A stretch of 64,000 nt of DNA from Diphasiastrum complanatum. Taxonomy: Eukaryota; Streptophyta; Lycopodiopsida; Lycopodiales; Lycopodiaceae. How positions within the stretch are numbered: position 1 is the first letter of the stretch; each line of letters opens with the position of its first letter. Made by a program: the position numbers and the translations under genes. The notes under the pieces are model-generated. The model was not told where the DNA came from and ran no database searches. It saw only the letters and a list, made by a program, of their open reading frames with translations. The stretch is from the NCBI GenBank assembly GCA_029204225.1, contig CM055101.1:1794003-1858002 (forward strand), given 5' to 3'. Below, piece after piece: positions 22,366-33,469 of this stretch.

Positions 22366-22834
22366 CGTGGATATAGAAGAAGAAAAAATGTGAGGAAAGA
22401 CCCTACAGGTGTCAGGATGCTTAGGTGTGACATATGGCAGGAGTCATGGTATCACGTGCCATCCGCATTGCTTTTTGAGTTAGTATTTCTCAAGGTAAGG
22501 AATCCCTATGACGAGGCCTGCTAGTGGATGTGTTGGGCTCGAGGCCGCATGAAGCACGACATCATCAGCAGCCCTTGTATGTAACATGGGGGTGTCTCTT
22601 CTATGACGACACCGAAGAGGACCATCGTGTGTAAGCACTTGGCAGTCTTTGAGTATGACGGTTCATACGGTTCATAGCATCATCGAAGAGAGAAAATGAT
22701 GCTACTACTTTGAACTGAATACTTCTCTAAAATGATGTTTTTTTAATGTCATACTTACTTTTGCAACTTTTGCAAGACAGCTATTCCCCAAGAGACGCCT
22801 GTCCTCAGGTAGCGACCACGTCACTCCCTGCCAA
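22366..22834. other. Gap without a recognisable gene
   Basis: Mixed-composition sequence with short frames only; nothing I can support. Confidence 0.4.
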
Positions 22835-23250
22835 TCAGTTCTGCCAAAGAAGTCCACAACCGCCGCTCTCTCTTGCAAATCAGCACTGCCTGCCAAAGAA
22901 GTCCATCGCAGTTTGCCAAAGAAATCCATCAAACTGCAATAAGTCATCGCTGCCTATCTATGAAGTCCATCGAACAAAAGAAGCTAGCCCATCGTTGTCT
23001 GCCTGTCTATGAAGTCCATTGAACAAAAGAAGCCAGCCCATCGCTGCTTGAGCATACTGATATTTTCCGCGACAGGTTGTAAAACTTGTTCTGAACTCTG
23101 GAATCGATCCCTGGCCATGGGATTGACCCCAGGGTTCAGCCACACATTTTCATGGCTTTGAACCCATAGATCGAGCCCAGGGTTCAGCCACACATTTTCT
23201 TGCTTTGAACCTGGAATCGGTCACTGGGATCGACCCGAGGGTTCAACATT
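22835..23250. repeat. Degenerate 48-49-bp minisatellite
   Basis: GAAGTCCA recurs at 22850, 22899, 22962 and 23011, with 49-bp spacing within each pair. CCCAGGGTTCAGCCACAC recurs at 23128 and 23176 with a weaker third copy near 23229. The two blocks have nearly the same period. The next 480 bp (23251-23732) are AT-rich without a gene or a clear primer-binding site. Confidence 0.65.
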
Positions 23251-23732
23251 GTTTGTTTTCTTTTGTGAAAGCTAGGATAATAAACTTTTTCTTAAAGGCT
23301 CCTCATTTGAACCGTGGGATAGGTTAGCTCGATCTTCTCCTTTGAACCGTGAGCCAAGGTTTTTCGAACTGTTTTTTACCTTCGAACTGTTTTTTACCGA
23401 TTACTCGGGAGACATGAATATTTTGAGAGTTTTAGCTACCAAATCGAATTAGATTAGTGTAAAATAACTCTTTTGTGGCCCTTATTAATAAATGTTTAAC
23501 TTAAAATTAGCGAATTGATGGACTAAAACTTTCAAATTATTAGGTGTTTTCTTATGAATTTATCGATGTTTTGTATCATAAATTACTATGAAAGTTTCAA
23601 AATGTCATATACATTGAAAAATATGTTTTTTTAATGGCAACATAGTTGTTTTTTAATTTAACTTGTATAATGCATAATGGATCCAAATGTTATTTTCAGC
23701 AGGAAGCTTACAGTGTTGTTCCAGACAACACA

Positions 23733-25437
23733 ATATGGCTACAACAATCCAGACCAAAGTAGCAATCAGTCTTGATGGCGCAAATTACAGGATCTGGAAA
23801 TTCAAGATCAAAACACTCTTGAAGGGCGAAGGCATCTAGTCGGTGACCGAGCTCTCAGAGGTGCAGCCTCCAAAGGGAGACCCGAGGATAGCTGAATGGA
23901 TAAGAAAGGATGAGCACGCAATGGTGATCATCATTTCGTCCATAAACGAAGATCTACTCATGCAGATTGAAGACTACGAAAGCAGCCATGCAGTGTGGGA
24001 AAGATTAAAGCAGAAGTATGAAGTGAGGACTGCAGCTTCATTCATGTACCTTCACAATCAGCTGCAATTCCTATGGTGGGATGGCAACTAGTTGGATCAG
24101 CATGTTGAGAAGATCAGAACGATCTTTGCTCAACTCGCTGCATCAGGACAGGAGCACCAGATCCCAGCTCCACAGCAGTTGATGTACTTCATGAAATCTC
24201 TACCGACGTCCTATCAGCCGCTGAGAATGCTCATACTGAGTCTACCAGATATGACATTTGACAAAGCAGTCAGTCTTGTCACTGATGAGAGACTGATGAG
24301 AGACGAAGGAGAGAGAAGCAGTGATCAAGAAAAGGCTCTCTTCACGAAAGGAAAGAAGAAGAACAAAAACAAGCTAAGATTTGAGAAGACGAAGTCCTCG
24401 AATCAGCAATCTTCTTCCTGCGATCACTGCCACAAACCAGGCCATACGGCCAACAAATGCTGGTTCAATCTAGCAATACCTTGCATGCATTGCAAGAAGA
24501 AAGGGCATTCCGCATATGATTGCAAATTCAACCCGAAAAGAAAAAACAAAGCTGAAAAGACAAACGTTGCAGAGTCATCTAAGGATGCAGAAAGAGGTGA
24601 CGAAGCTTTCACGATACTTGATGAAGCTTCAACGAGCTACTCTGAACACGACTATGATGTAGTCATTGATTCAGGAGCAACATCTCACATAGCCTGCAAC
24701 AAGAAGGTCTTGATCAACTTTCGTGAACTCGAAAACGACAGAGCAGTGTTTCTAGGCGATGGAAGCAGACACGATGTCAAAGGCATCGGCTCTCTACAGC
24801 TACGAAGACTGTCAGGCCAAGCAGAGCTGCCAGGAGTACTTTATGTGCCCTCACTCATAAAGGATCTGTTGTTTGTCTCCAAGATGGCAGATCTAGGCAT
24901 TCGAGTTTTGTTCGACGACAATACTTGTCGTATGATCGAGAAGAACACAAACAAGTTGCTGACGGTCAGATGCAGAGAAGGTAACCTCTACCAGGCCAAA
25001 ATAATCAGCAACTCTGATAGCATATTAAATGACTCAGAAAATGAAGATCAGATCTGGCATAGGAGAATGTTTCATCTGAACATGCGGAGCCTATACGACA
25101 TGAGCAGAAAGGACATTGTCACAAGTCTCAAAATTCCAAAATCCGAGACTGAGTTCTACGAAGCTTGTCAGAAAGGCAAGCAGCATCGAAGTCCATTCAC
25201 ACATGAGGGAAGAAGAGCGAAGGAAGTTCTTGAGCTCGTCCACTCTGATGTGAGTGGACCAATGAAAATAGATTCGCTCTCAGGTTCCAGATACTTTATG
25301 ACATTCATAGATGATTATAACAGATTGACCACGATCTACTACTTGAAGAAGAAATCAGAAGTATTTGATTCCTTCAAAAAGTTCATGGCATTCGCAGAGC
25401 GACACACCTCAAAAAAGATACAGATCCTTAGATCTGA
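23733..25437 (+). pseudogene. Copia gag, protease and integrase N-terminal half, with two in-frame TAG codons
   Basis: The ATG at 23733 opens gag (ISLDGANYRIWKFKIKTLL). TAG codons at 23837-23839 and 24089-24091 interrupt a frame that is otherwise continuous. Two CCHC zinc knuckles follow (CDHCHKPGHTANKC and CMHCKKKGHSAYDC), then protease VIDSGATSHIA and LLFVSKMADLGI. The GAG-pre-integrase has WHRRMFHLNMRSLYDM, where one finger Cys reads Tyr (FYEACQKGK). The integrase start is LVHSDVSGPM and FIDDYNRLTTIYYL. Homology stops at 25437 in LRSD, just before the second catalytic Asp motif; beyond it the frame continues for 39 unrelated codons. No reverse transcriptase remains. Confidence 0.92.
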
Positions 25438-25560
25438 CTGGGATCCTGTAACAACTTCCGCACAAAAGAAAATTAGAAGACAGAAAATTTTCACGAATAA
25501 GAAGACGAAGAGGACGAATACGAATCAGTCCTACACACGGGCTTCCGCAACATAGACCAC

Positions 25561-25620
25561 AGAATATGTGGATCTGTTCAAGGCAGTATACCATCACTTA
25601 TTTCGAGGTACATTTCTACC
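25561..25620 (+). repeat. Dispersed repeat, copy 1
   Basis: AATATGTGGATCTGTTCAAG with GCAGTATACCA and TACCTCTACTCAT marks a repeat family with further copies at about 26765, 30342 and 30652. The surrounding stretch, 25438-26005, has no gene; it carries CACACATGTGG near 25651 and CACACGTGTGG near 25791, motifs typical of LTRs in this window. Confidence 0.7.
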
Positions 25621-26022
25621 TCTACTCATGTTGAATTTCACACATGTGGATTGTCCACAACATGTACTTGTGATCTCCTAAGGTGTGTAGATGCACCAAG
25701 ATCAAGACTAGATTGAGATTTAAGATCAATCTTAGATCCTATGGCAAAAACACACTACTACATGCATTCAATCACTTCCAACTCTCACTCACACGTGTGG
25801 GAAGTGTTCCAAAAGTATTCTAAGTAAAAACAAGCTGCTCTCCTCAGGTAGAGAGAGAAAAACCATCATGAGCTCTCGGGTAGGGAGAGAAAACTAGAAA
25901 TTCAATGACACTCAAAATCCACTCAATCTCAAAATCAATTAGATCCAAAATGAGGAGTACAATGATACTAGTAGATTCATGAGCTACCACTACGCTTAAC
26001 TATGATTGGATCACACTTTTCC

Positions 26023-26165
26023 ACCTCTTAATCCTATTGGACCATTGATCCATGCACCTCTAAATTCTATTGGACTATATTCAAGCACACCTCAAATTCC
26101 TATTGGACCACACATGGTTCCACCTCTAAAACCTATTGGACCTCTTAAACTTCATCAAACAAAAG
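26023..26165. repeat. Degenerate tandem repeat, 35-42-bp unit
   Basis: CCTATTGGACCA or close variants recur about every 35-42 bp, four to five times. The plus-strand reading is a Pro/Ile/Gly-rich repeat and is probably not a protein. The next 380 bp (26166-26546) show no gene, with CACGTGGG and CACATGTGAG motifs near 26366 and 26393. Confidence 0.65.
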
Positions 26166-26546
26166 CATTACACTTGTCTACACTCTAATTGGAACAAGTT
26201 TGGCCTCCTACTCTATTTCGGCTCAACAGTGGCATTACAAGTGGAAATGGATAATTTGCCATCTATGCCAAATTTGACCCTATCAACATCCTACACCTAA
26301 ATGCTTGACTATGAAATTCTATGGGACCCCTATATCAAACATTTTGATTTACTTTACAATTCTCTACACGTGGGAACATCCTCCACACATGTGAGATTCA
26401 CTTACAAACTTCTATCATAAAAAATACCAAGCTAGATTTTTGCCAATTTCTCACAACTCATACATTTTTACATTTCCGAAATAGATCTATAGTAAACATT
26501 GGCAAATTGTGCCTGAACAATGCTGGATTGTTACCACCTCATAAAT

Positions 26547-26928
26547 GCTAGATTGTATGTATACCTCTCCTCATAAATCTTTACATAAATGTTTGTGTCC
26601 TATTTTTTGTTGTAGATGCACGTTTTGTAGTGTAGGACTACATTCAATTTTATTTACATTAGGGTTTATGAAAATATATCTACACATTTTAAACACAAAT
26701 CTCTACTTTTATTGATGAATCTGTTGATAATGGGTGGGAATCAGTGGAGGTCAGAACAGACCTCAAAATATGTGGATATGTTTAAGACAGTGCATTTTGA
26801 CATCTACTTATACATTTTTATATTTCATAAACATATATTTGATAAACATTGGCAAGTTGTGCCTGAACAATGCTAGATTATTACCACCTCAGTTGATATA
26901 TCAAGATTACAAAATTCACGTCCTAGTT
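26547..26928 (+). repeat. Duplicated block, copy 1 (matches 30435-30835)
   Basis: TAGATGCACGTTTTGTAGTG, GATGAATCTGTTGATAATGG, the dispersed repeat at 26765 and TGATATATCAAGATTACAAA occur in the same order as at 30435-30835, with roughly 90% identity by eye. Homology ends at CCTAG in both copies. A 165-codon open frame crosses the block end, which argues against it being a gene. The unique stretch 26929-27513 has nothing recognisable. Confidence 0.8.
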
Positions 26929-27509
26929 GATACATCAAAAAGAACAAAATGTGACACTACAACATTTTCAAAATCTTTCACCACATTGAACGTTGTTGCT
27001 CCCTTCTTGATTATGTTTGTCCTTGCTTCGAGGGACTTCTTAGAAAATATTTTTTATGAACCCGCTCAACCTGGTGAACTCCGTTCTTTGCCTAAGAAAA
27101 CAATTGATTCCCACTCTCAACAAATACGTTTGTCCTTGAAGTATAGACTTAACAATAATTGTCAACCATTGTTTGATTTTAGAGACTTGATAGTCTTGTT
27201 GAGATGGTTTCTCAACGTATATTTAAAGTGAGATGGTTTCAAAACACAAGTTTGAACTGAGTTATACAAAAGTTTCAATGATATTTTGAAACATACTTAA
27301 TATCATTATTTGATCTTAGTGGCTTGGTATTAGTATACTTGGCTTTTTAGAAGATACATACAAGTTGAGTCCAACAAGTCCATCAATAAAGATTAGTCTC
27401 ACTTCAGGAAGACCTAGGAAGTGACCTTACTAATAAAATTATTTTAGCACATTACATAAAAACAACCATCAAATGGATCTAAAAAACGATAAAATCCAAT
27501 GAGTAAGGA

Positions 27510-27513
<4 letters not shown>

Positions 27514-27550
<37 letters not shown>

Positions 27551-27799
27551 ATGAAAGAGTTAAAGGTAACCAACACTCCCAATTCTAGAAAGGTGTGTAG
27601 CCCTTGTTTTCTTCCTTCAAAGGCATGGTTCAAATGTTTATTATTGGAAAATAAGTTCCACAAGAAAGCCCAAACGTCGCAGAGAGTGGTGACATTCTAG
27701 AATAGGATATAATCGTATGGTTCGGGAGTTTTGATTGGAACTCTACTATGTTCTCTCTTTGTTTTCCTCTTCGTGTGTGTTTAGGGTTTAGGGTTTAGA

Positions 27800-27831
<32 letters not shown>

Positions 27832-28100
27832 GTGTGTAAGTATGATGCCATTTGTTTATGTTTCATGCTTACTAGCTCATGCTATTTTAATTCATAGTAT
27901 CTTGATTTATGTTTCATGCTTACTAGTTTATGGTACTCTTATTTGTAGGATTTTAATTTATTCATGCTACTTTAATCTGTAGGATCTTGATTTATGTGTG
28001 ACCAAACGCCTTAGGGAGGGAGCATGTGGTGACATATAGTCGTACGATTCGGGAGATTTGATTAGCTCTCTAATATGTTTTTTTTTTCTCTTCATTTAGG

Positions 28101-28141
<41 letters not shown>

Positions 28142-28240
28142 ATATGCATGTAAGTATGATGTATTCGTTTATATGGATCATGGGTACAAATACTTAGTAT
28201 TGTCCTCACTTAAATTGATTCAGTTGGTTTGTACTCTAGA
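27514..28240. repeat. (GA)n/TTTAGGG/(GT)n tandem array, left part
   Basis: One nearly full unit consists of (GA)n at 27514-27548, the block ATGAAAGAGTTAAAGG..CAACACTCCCAATTCTAG, TTTAGGG repeats at about 27780-27796 and (GT)n at about 27798-27838. A tail with repeated TTTATGTTTCATGCTTACTAG follows. A partial unit follows with its own (GT)n at about 28107-28142. The array is then interrupted by CACTA and other sequence before it resumes at 30836. Confidence 0.88.
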
Positions 28241-28483
28241 GCTTCTCAATGATGTGTGGCACTAGGAGGCAGACTGTTTGCCCCAAAGAGATGGAAGATT
28301 TCGAAGAAAAAGTGTTGAGGGGGCACAACGATGGGTGCTGGGCATCGAGCACTGGGTGCATGACGAGAGTCATGCACCCACCATCTTTTGTGCGTCAATG
28401 ACGGAAAAATCCATAGAACTGGATAAACAATGGATGAAGATTAAAACCGATTAGTCGATTAGCAAGAAGGAGACTAATCCAAC

Positions 28484-29755
28484 ATGTAGCAGCCACGTGC
28501 TTCCATGCTGGAGAATCGGCAGAGATCCTCATAGTATCGTCCGATGAACGATTGCTCGAATGTCATGTCATTAGTCCCGCGATGGAATTACACTTAAACA
28601 TGTGGCGTATCTTGGGTATGATAGAAAAATGTCTGACTACCATGGCGGGTATGGTCGCTCCCTATAAATCTTGCATGTAGCGGTGTTTCCCATAGCAGGG
28701 ACACATGCTTGTCTCCTCAAGCTCATCTCGATATAAGATGCAATCATAGGCACATCCATGAATACTTATGTAATCCATGTCAACTGTGGATAACATTTTT
28801 TTGGCTTCTATTTGAGACATCGCCATGGTGTTATTTGGGGGCAACATTTTCCTGAACAAACTGCGACAAAATATATATTTATGCAATTAGTTATATATAG
28901 TTTCTCGCAATGCATGAATTAAAAATAAAATGAGATTAGAGTAATTTGTCTATAACACACATGAAGCTAGCAAGCTTATCTAAACAACTCCGTGATGCTC
29001 GCATCCGACCACCCGTACTTACTTTGCAAGTTCAAAAGTGGCAAACAAGCTCGCAACTCCTTGTACAAAGGAGTGGATGCCAAGCCAGGGATCATCTCTT
29101 CTTCCCTTGTCAATGTGGCCTCGGGTGGGTTTGTGAAGAATGCATCCATCATGTCATCCATGTCCCTCTCATGATCATGGGATGTGAATGGCACATTCTC
29201 GTGTACTAAGTCTCCCTGGGACATATCTTCATGCAAGTCCACGGGTGGTGTATGTGAGAAAAGTAGTGGCTTTTGTGTGCTTGCACGTCTGAATCTTGCA
29301 GATTGCATGGCAACATCTGGTTGAATTCTTCGATGATCATATGAGTGTGAGTCATCGTCCCCTACACAATACAAGTGCAACAATAGTCATAATATTTCTC
29401 CAATTAGAAAGGGTGCCAAACAACATACATGAAAAAGGAGCATGCAATCATGTTTTTTAGCAATACAAAGTGCTTTGCAAAGTAGAACTCACCGAAGAAC
29501 TGACTTTTGTCCACACAAATAATGACTCTCTCTCTCAATCTGACCATACATGCAAACGTGTGATATAGTGGTATGTCGCTCTTGTCGCATTGCATACTTA
29601 CATCGTGTACATGGGCATGGTATTCTCTGGTGTAACCAGGCCTCTGATCCAATATGTAATGGTCTTGCCTCATCGTCTGAAGATGAGGAATGTGAACTCG
29701 CCATTTGCATCGATGCACCTTGGCAACTAACAATGGATGGAAAACAAAATTAGAA
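28484..29755 (-). pseudogene. CACTA (En/Spm) TNP2-type transposase, N-terminal exons
   Basis: Minus strand in order. At about 29753-29490 a Ser/Asp-rich start leads to the Zn-binding IPCPCTRCK and a following HVCMYG. At about 29370-28976 is an acidic linker with DMDDMMDAFF and LPLLNLQSKYGWSDASITELF. At about 28860-28662 is KMLPPNNTMAMSQIEAKKML and the DCILYRDELEE..CPCYGKHRY segment. At about 28640-28490 are VVRHFSIIPKIRHMFK and SADSPAWKHV, where homology ends. Together this is the N-terminal half of the transposase that cuts and moves CACTA elements. The pieces are separated by probable introns and decayed junctions, and the catalytic half is missing. The interruption of the tandem array by this block suggests later arrival. 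Confidence 0.85.
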
Positions 29756-30010
29756 ATGATCAACAATACCTCAAACAAACTAGTTGAATGCATTGAGACG
29801 AATACAAGACATGTATATAATAACTAACTTTGAGTCTAGTGGAACTAGTCTCTTGATATTAGCAATACAAGATAAATTAAACCAGATTTAAGATCATTCT
29901 AATTAAACCCTACTCATTTATATTTGCAGCAAGGCCAACTACAATTCTATGATCCATGCTCATTGGTTTGTGACAAGGCCAGCTACAATCTTGTGAAGAG
30001 CGAGATTAGT

Positions 30011-30085
30011 CATGTACTGATGCACATAGGCATGGATCGGATGGCGCCTAGATATGCGATCCATGCCTATGTGCATCATTACATG
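30011..30085. repeat. Near-perfect short inverted repeat (hairpin), 29-bp arms
   Basis: The arm at 30011-30039 is the reverse complement of 30057-30085 with a single mismatch, separated by 17 bp. The inner 22 bp pair perfectly (TGATGCACATAGGCATGGAT begins the left arm stem). The rest of 29756-30340 has no gene. It could be a small foldback element or encode a hairpin RNA; the sequence alone does not decide. Confidence 0.85.
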
Positions 30086-30341
30086 GCTAGCCTCGTTCTT
30101 CAATTACCCCAAACCAATGAAAACTTAGATTTGCATATTGTTCTAATTTTGTGTCCAATTGAGAGGTTGCAGGGGTTAAAGGTTCAATACTCTTAAACTA
30201 ATGAAAACAACAAGGATCTACATGATCAACTTGATAAGAATATAATTTTGTATAATCAATTGCAAAGGAGTATGTCATTGAGGAGTTCAAGGTGTGATTG
30301 ATCAATTCTGCTTTGCTTTTGGATCTTGTACATAGGCGAAA

Positions 30342-30832
30342 TATGTGGATCTGTTTAAGGTAGTATACCATATCTTATTCCCAGGTGCATTCCGACCTCT
30401 GCTCATACATTTTTACAATTCATAAATATATTATATGCTAGAATGTATACCTCTGCTCATAAATTTTTATGTGAATGTTTATCTCCTATTTTTTATTGTA
30501 GATGCATGTTTTGTAGTATAGGAATACATTCAATTTTATTTTACATTAGGATTTATGAAAATATATCTACACATTTTAGAAACAAATCTCTGCATTTATT
30601 GATGAATCTATTGATAATGGATGGGAATCAGTAGAGGTCGGAACAGAGCTCGAAATATGTGGATCTGTTCAAGGCAGTATACCACCTCTTATTCTGAGGT
30701 GCATTCTGACATCTGCTCTTACAGTTTTACTTTTTAGAAACAAATATCTAGTAAACATTGGCAATTTGTGTTTGAACAATGCTAGATTATTACCACCTTA
30801 GCTGATATATCAAGATTACAAAATTCCTATCC

Positions 30833-30835
<3 letters not shown>
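30342..30835 (+). repeat. Dispersed repeat copies 3 and 4 and duplicated block copy 2
   Basis: A truncated copy of the dispersed repeat begins at 30342. The block from 30435 repeats 26547-26928, including a copy of the dispersed repeat at 30652. It ends at CCTAG and is joined directly to a (GA)n tract. Confidence 0.8.
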
Positions 30836-30883
<48 letters not shown>

Positions 30884-31360
30884 TGAAAGAGTTAAAGGTA
30901 ACCAACACTCCCAATTCTAGGAAGGTGTGTAGCTCTGTTTTCTTCCATTAAAGATGTGGTTCAAATTTCTTGTTGGATGATCAGTTCCACAAGAAAGCCC
31001 AAACGCCGTAGAGAGGGAGCATGTGGTGACATTCTGGAATACAATATAACTGTACGGTGTGGGAGTTTTGATTAGCACTCTACTATGTTCTTTCTTTTTT
31101 TTTCTCCTTGTGTGAGTTTTGGTTTTAGGGTTTAGGGTGTGTGCGTGTGCGTGTGTAATGCCATTCGTTTATGTTTCATGATTACAAAGTTCATGCTACT
31201 ATAATTCATAATATCTGGATTTATGTTTCATGCTTACTAGTTCATGCTACTCTGATTTGTAGGATCTTAATTTATTCAGGTTATTTTAATTTGCATGATC
31301 ATAATTTATGTTTTGTGTATTGGTTATGTTTCATGGTTAGAAATAGAGAGTGAGGGATAT

Positions 31361-31444
<84 letters not shown>

Positions 31445-31901
31445 TGAAAGAGTTATAGGTAACCAACACTCCCAATTCTAGGAAGGTGTGTAGCCCTTGT
31501 TTTCTTCCGTTAAGGGCGTGGTTCAAATGTTTCTTGTTGGACGATAAGTTCCTCAAGAAAGCCCAAACGCCATAGGACATTTTGGAATAGGAAATAACCG
31601 TATGGTTTGGGAGTTTAGGTTAGCACTCTACTATGATCTTTTTCTTTTTCTCCTCGTGTGTGTTTCAATTTTAGGGTTTAGGGTGTGTGTGTGTGTGTGT
31701 GTGTGTGATGTTATTCATTTATGTTTCATGATTACCAGTTCATGCTACCCTAATTCGTAGTATCTTGATTTATGTTTCATGCTTACTATTTCATGCTACT
31801 CTGATTTGTAGGATCTTAATCTATTCATGTTATTTTAATTTGCATGATCATAAGTGTATTGGTTATGTTTAATGCTTAAAAATAGAGAGTGAGGGATATG
31901 A

Positions 31902-31982
<81 letters not shown>

Positions 31983-32260
31983 GAGAGACAGAGAGACAGA
32001 CAGACAGACAGAGAGATCATGAAAGAGTTAAAGGTAATCAACACTCCCAATTCTAGGAAGGTGTGTGTAGTGCTTGCTTTCTTCCATTAAAGATGTGGTT
32101 CAAATGTTTTTTGTTGGATGACAAGTTTCACAAGAAAGCCCAAATGCCATAGGGAGGGAGCATGTGGTGACATTTTGGAGTAGGATATAACCTTACGGTT
32201 CGGGAGTTTAGGTTAGCACTCTACTTCGATCTTTACTTTTTTTCTCCTCGTGTGTTTAGG

Positions 32261-32297
<37 letters not shown>

Positions 32298-32480
32298 GCC
32301 ATTCGTTTATGTTTCATGATTACCAATTCATGCTATCCTAATTCGTAGTATCTTGATTTAAGTTTCATGCTTACTAGTTCATGCTACCCTACTTCGTAGT
32401 ATCTCAAATTATGTTTCATGCTTACTAGTTAATGCTACGTTGATTTGTTAGGATCTTAATCTATTCATGTGTGTGTGCGT
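30836..32480. repeat. (GA)n/TTTAGGG/(GT)n tandem array, right part, three units
   Basis: Units of about 560-576 bp, measured between the ATGAAAGAGTTA landmarks at about 30882, 31442 and 32018. Each has a (GA)n tract (30836-30881, 31363-31440, 31904-32016), a conserved core with CAACACTCCCAATTCTAGG and AAGAAAGCCCAAAYGCC, and a TTTAGGG-like stretch leading into (GT)n (about 31138, 31683 and 32263). Each ends in a tail of TTTATGTTTCATG repeats. GACA variants have accumulated at the right edge of the third GA tract. All long Ser/Leu-rich frames here are artefacts. Confidence 0.9.
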
Positions 32481-33469
32481 GTGTGGTTCCTTGAGTCAAA
32501 GCTACGAGGGCAATACCAAGATATAAATCAGTTTTCCATCTATATTTAACCACCCTTATCAACCCGGTTCTAATGACCCTAACAGACGAGTAGACTAATT
32601 CTCAAGAACCGGCTTATGTGTAGAACCGACGGTTATGCTCTTTTGTAAGAACCGCCAGCCACGGTTGAGAACCGTCGGGTCCCTTTGAGCCTTGGAGGGG
32701 GGAATAACCCGAGTATCAGTTCACCCTATAGAACCTAACATTCATTAAGGGCTTTTAACAAGTGACTATGTATTCATGAGTAGGATGAGACCGAGGATGT
32801 TAAGATAGACAATATTGTATTTAGACTTTTTTCAGGGTTATCCTTTTTGTTGATGGGTAGTTAGTTGATAAGTGGAATGTTAAAAACTAAAGACATTGTG
32901 CACTACCGATCCACAAACCATCCGCTATCTATCTTCCACTACTATCACAACGATCTCAGACATGGTTTTCATCCATTGGAGATCAATCCTCTAATTTTTC
33001 AACACCTAGAAACTCTTTGATAAAGATTCATGATAAGTGGAATGTTAAAAACTAAAGACATTGTGCAACAAGAATTTTTTTCAGCAGCTTTTATACAAGT
33101 CATATTTTTTAGAGTGTTTATTTATTACGGTTGTTTAGCTGTGAAGTGTGTTTTTTTTGTACAATTGAAATATCAAAGGCATCAAAGAGTGTGAGATTTT
33201 TAAGAGTAATTGATAAGTGGAGGAATGCTCAAATTTTGTGTGCTTACACCTTTTTGTACATGGATTCCACGTGTCTTTTGATAAATAACGTGATCGAATT
33301 TTAACATAGTATGCAATAATCATTTTTGAAATGAGTTTTTTATAAATTATTATAAAAATAGTATATATTGGGAATCTGGTATAGGAATCGACGGTTCTTA
33401 TAGAAACTCGGTCCGGACCTATTTCCAGAAACTCGGTCCGGACCTATTTCCATCCATTGTCAACTGCCA
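32481..33469. other. Gap without a gene; short perfect tandem duplication
   Basis: No coding motif. A 25-bp unit containing ACTCGGTCCGGACCTATTTC is perfectly duplicated head to tail at 33402-33451, next to the start of the CACTA relic. TAAGTGGAATGTTAAAAACT is repeated near 32870 and 33034. The duplication could be part of CACTA subterminal repeats (inference). Confidence 0.5.

Noticed and set aside
22072-22524. 150-codon plus-strand frame rich in Arg, Gly and Trp
   Set aside because: Mirror of a Pro/Ser-rich minus-strand reading that has a duplicated partner and better protein character.
26734-27231. 165-codon plus-strand frame
   Set aside because: Its first part is a repeat found again at 30600-30835 and the frame is not kept there; no motif.
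31299-32050. Minus-strand Ser/Leu-rich frames of 93 and 71 codons
   Set aside because: Products of (GA)n microsatellites inside a tandem array.
27514-32480. Regularly spaced repeats considered as a CRISPR-like array
   Set aside because: Units are over 500 bp with embedded microsatellites in a plant genome; no short repeats with unique spacers and no cas genes.
33135-33323. 62-codon minus-strand frame
   Set aside because: AT-rich chance frame without composition bias or homology.
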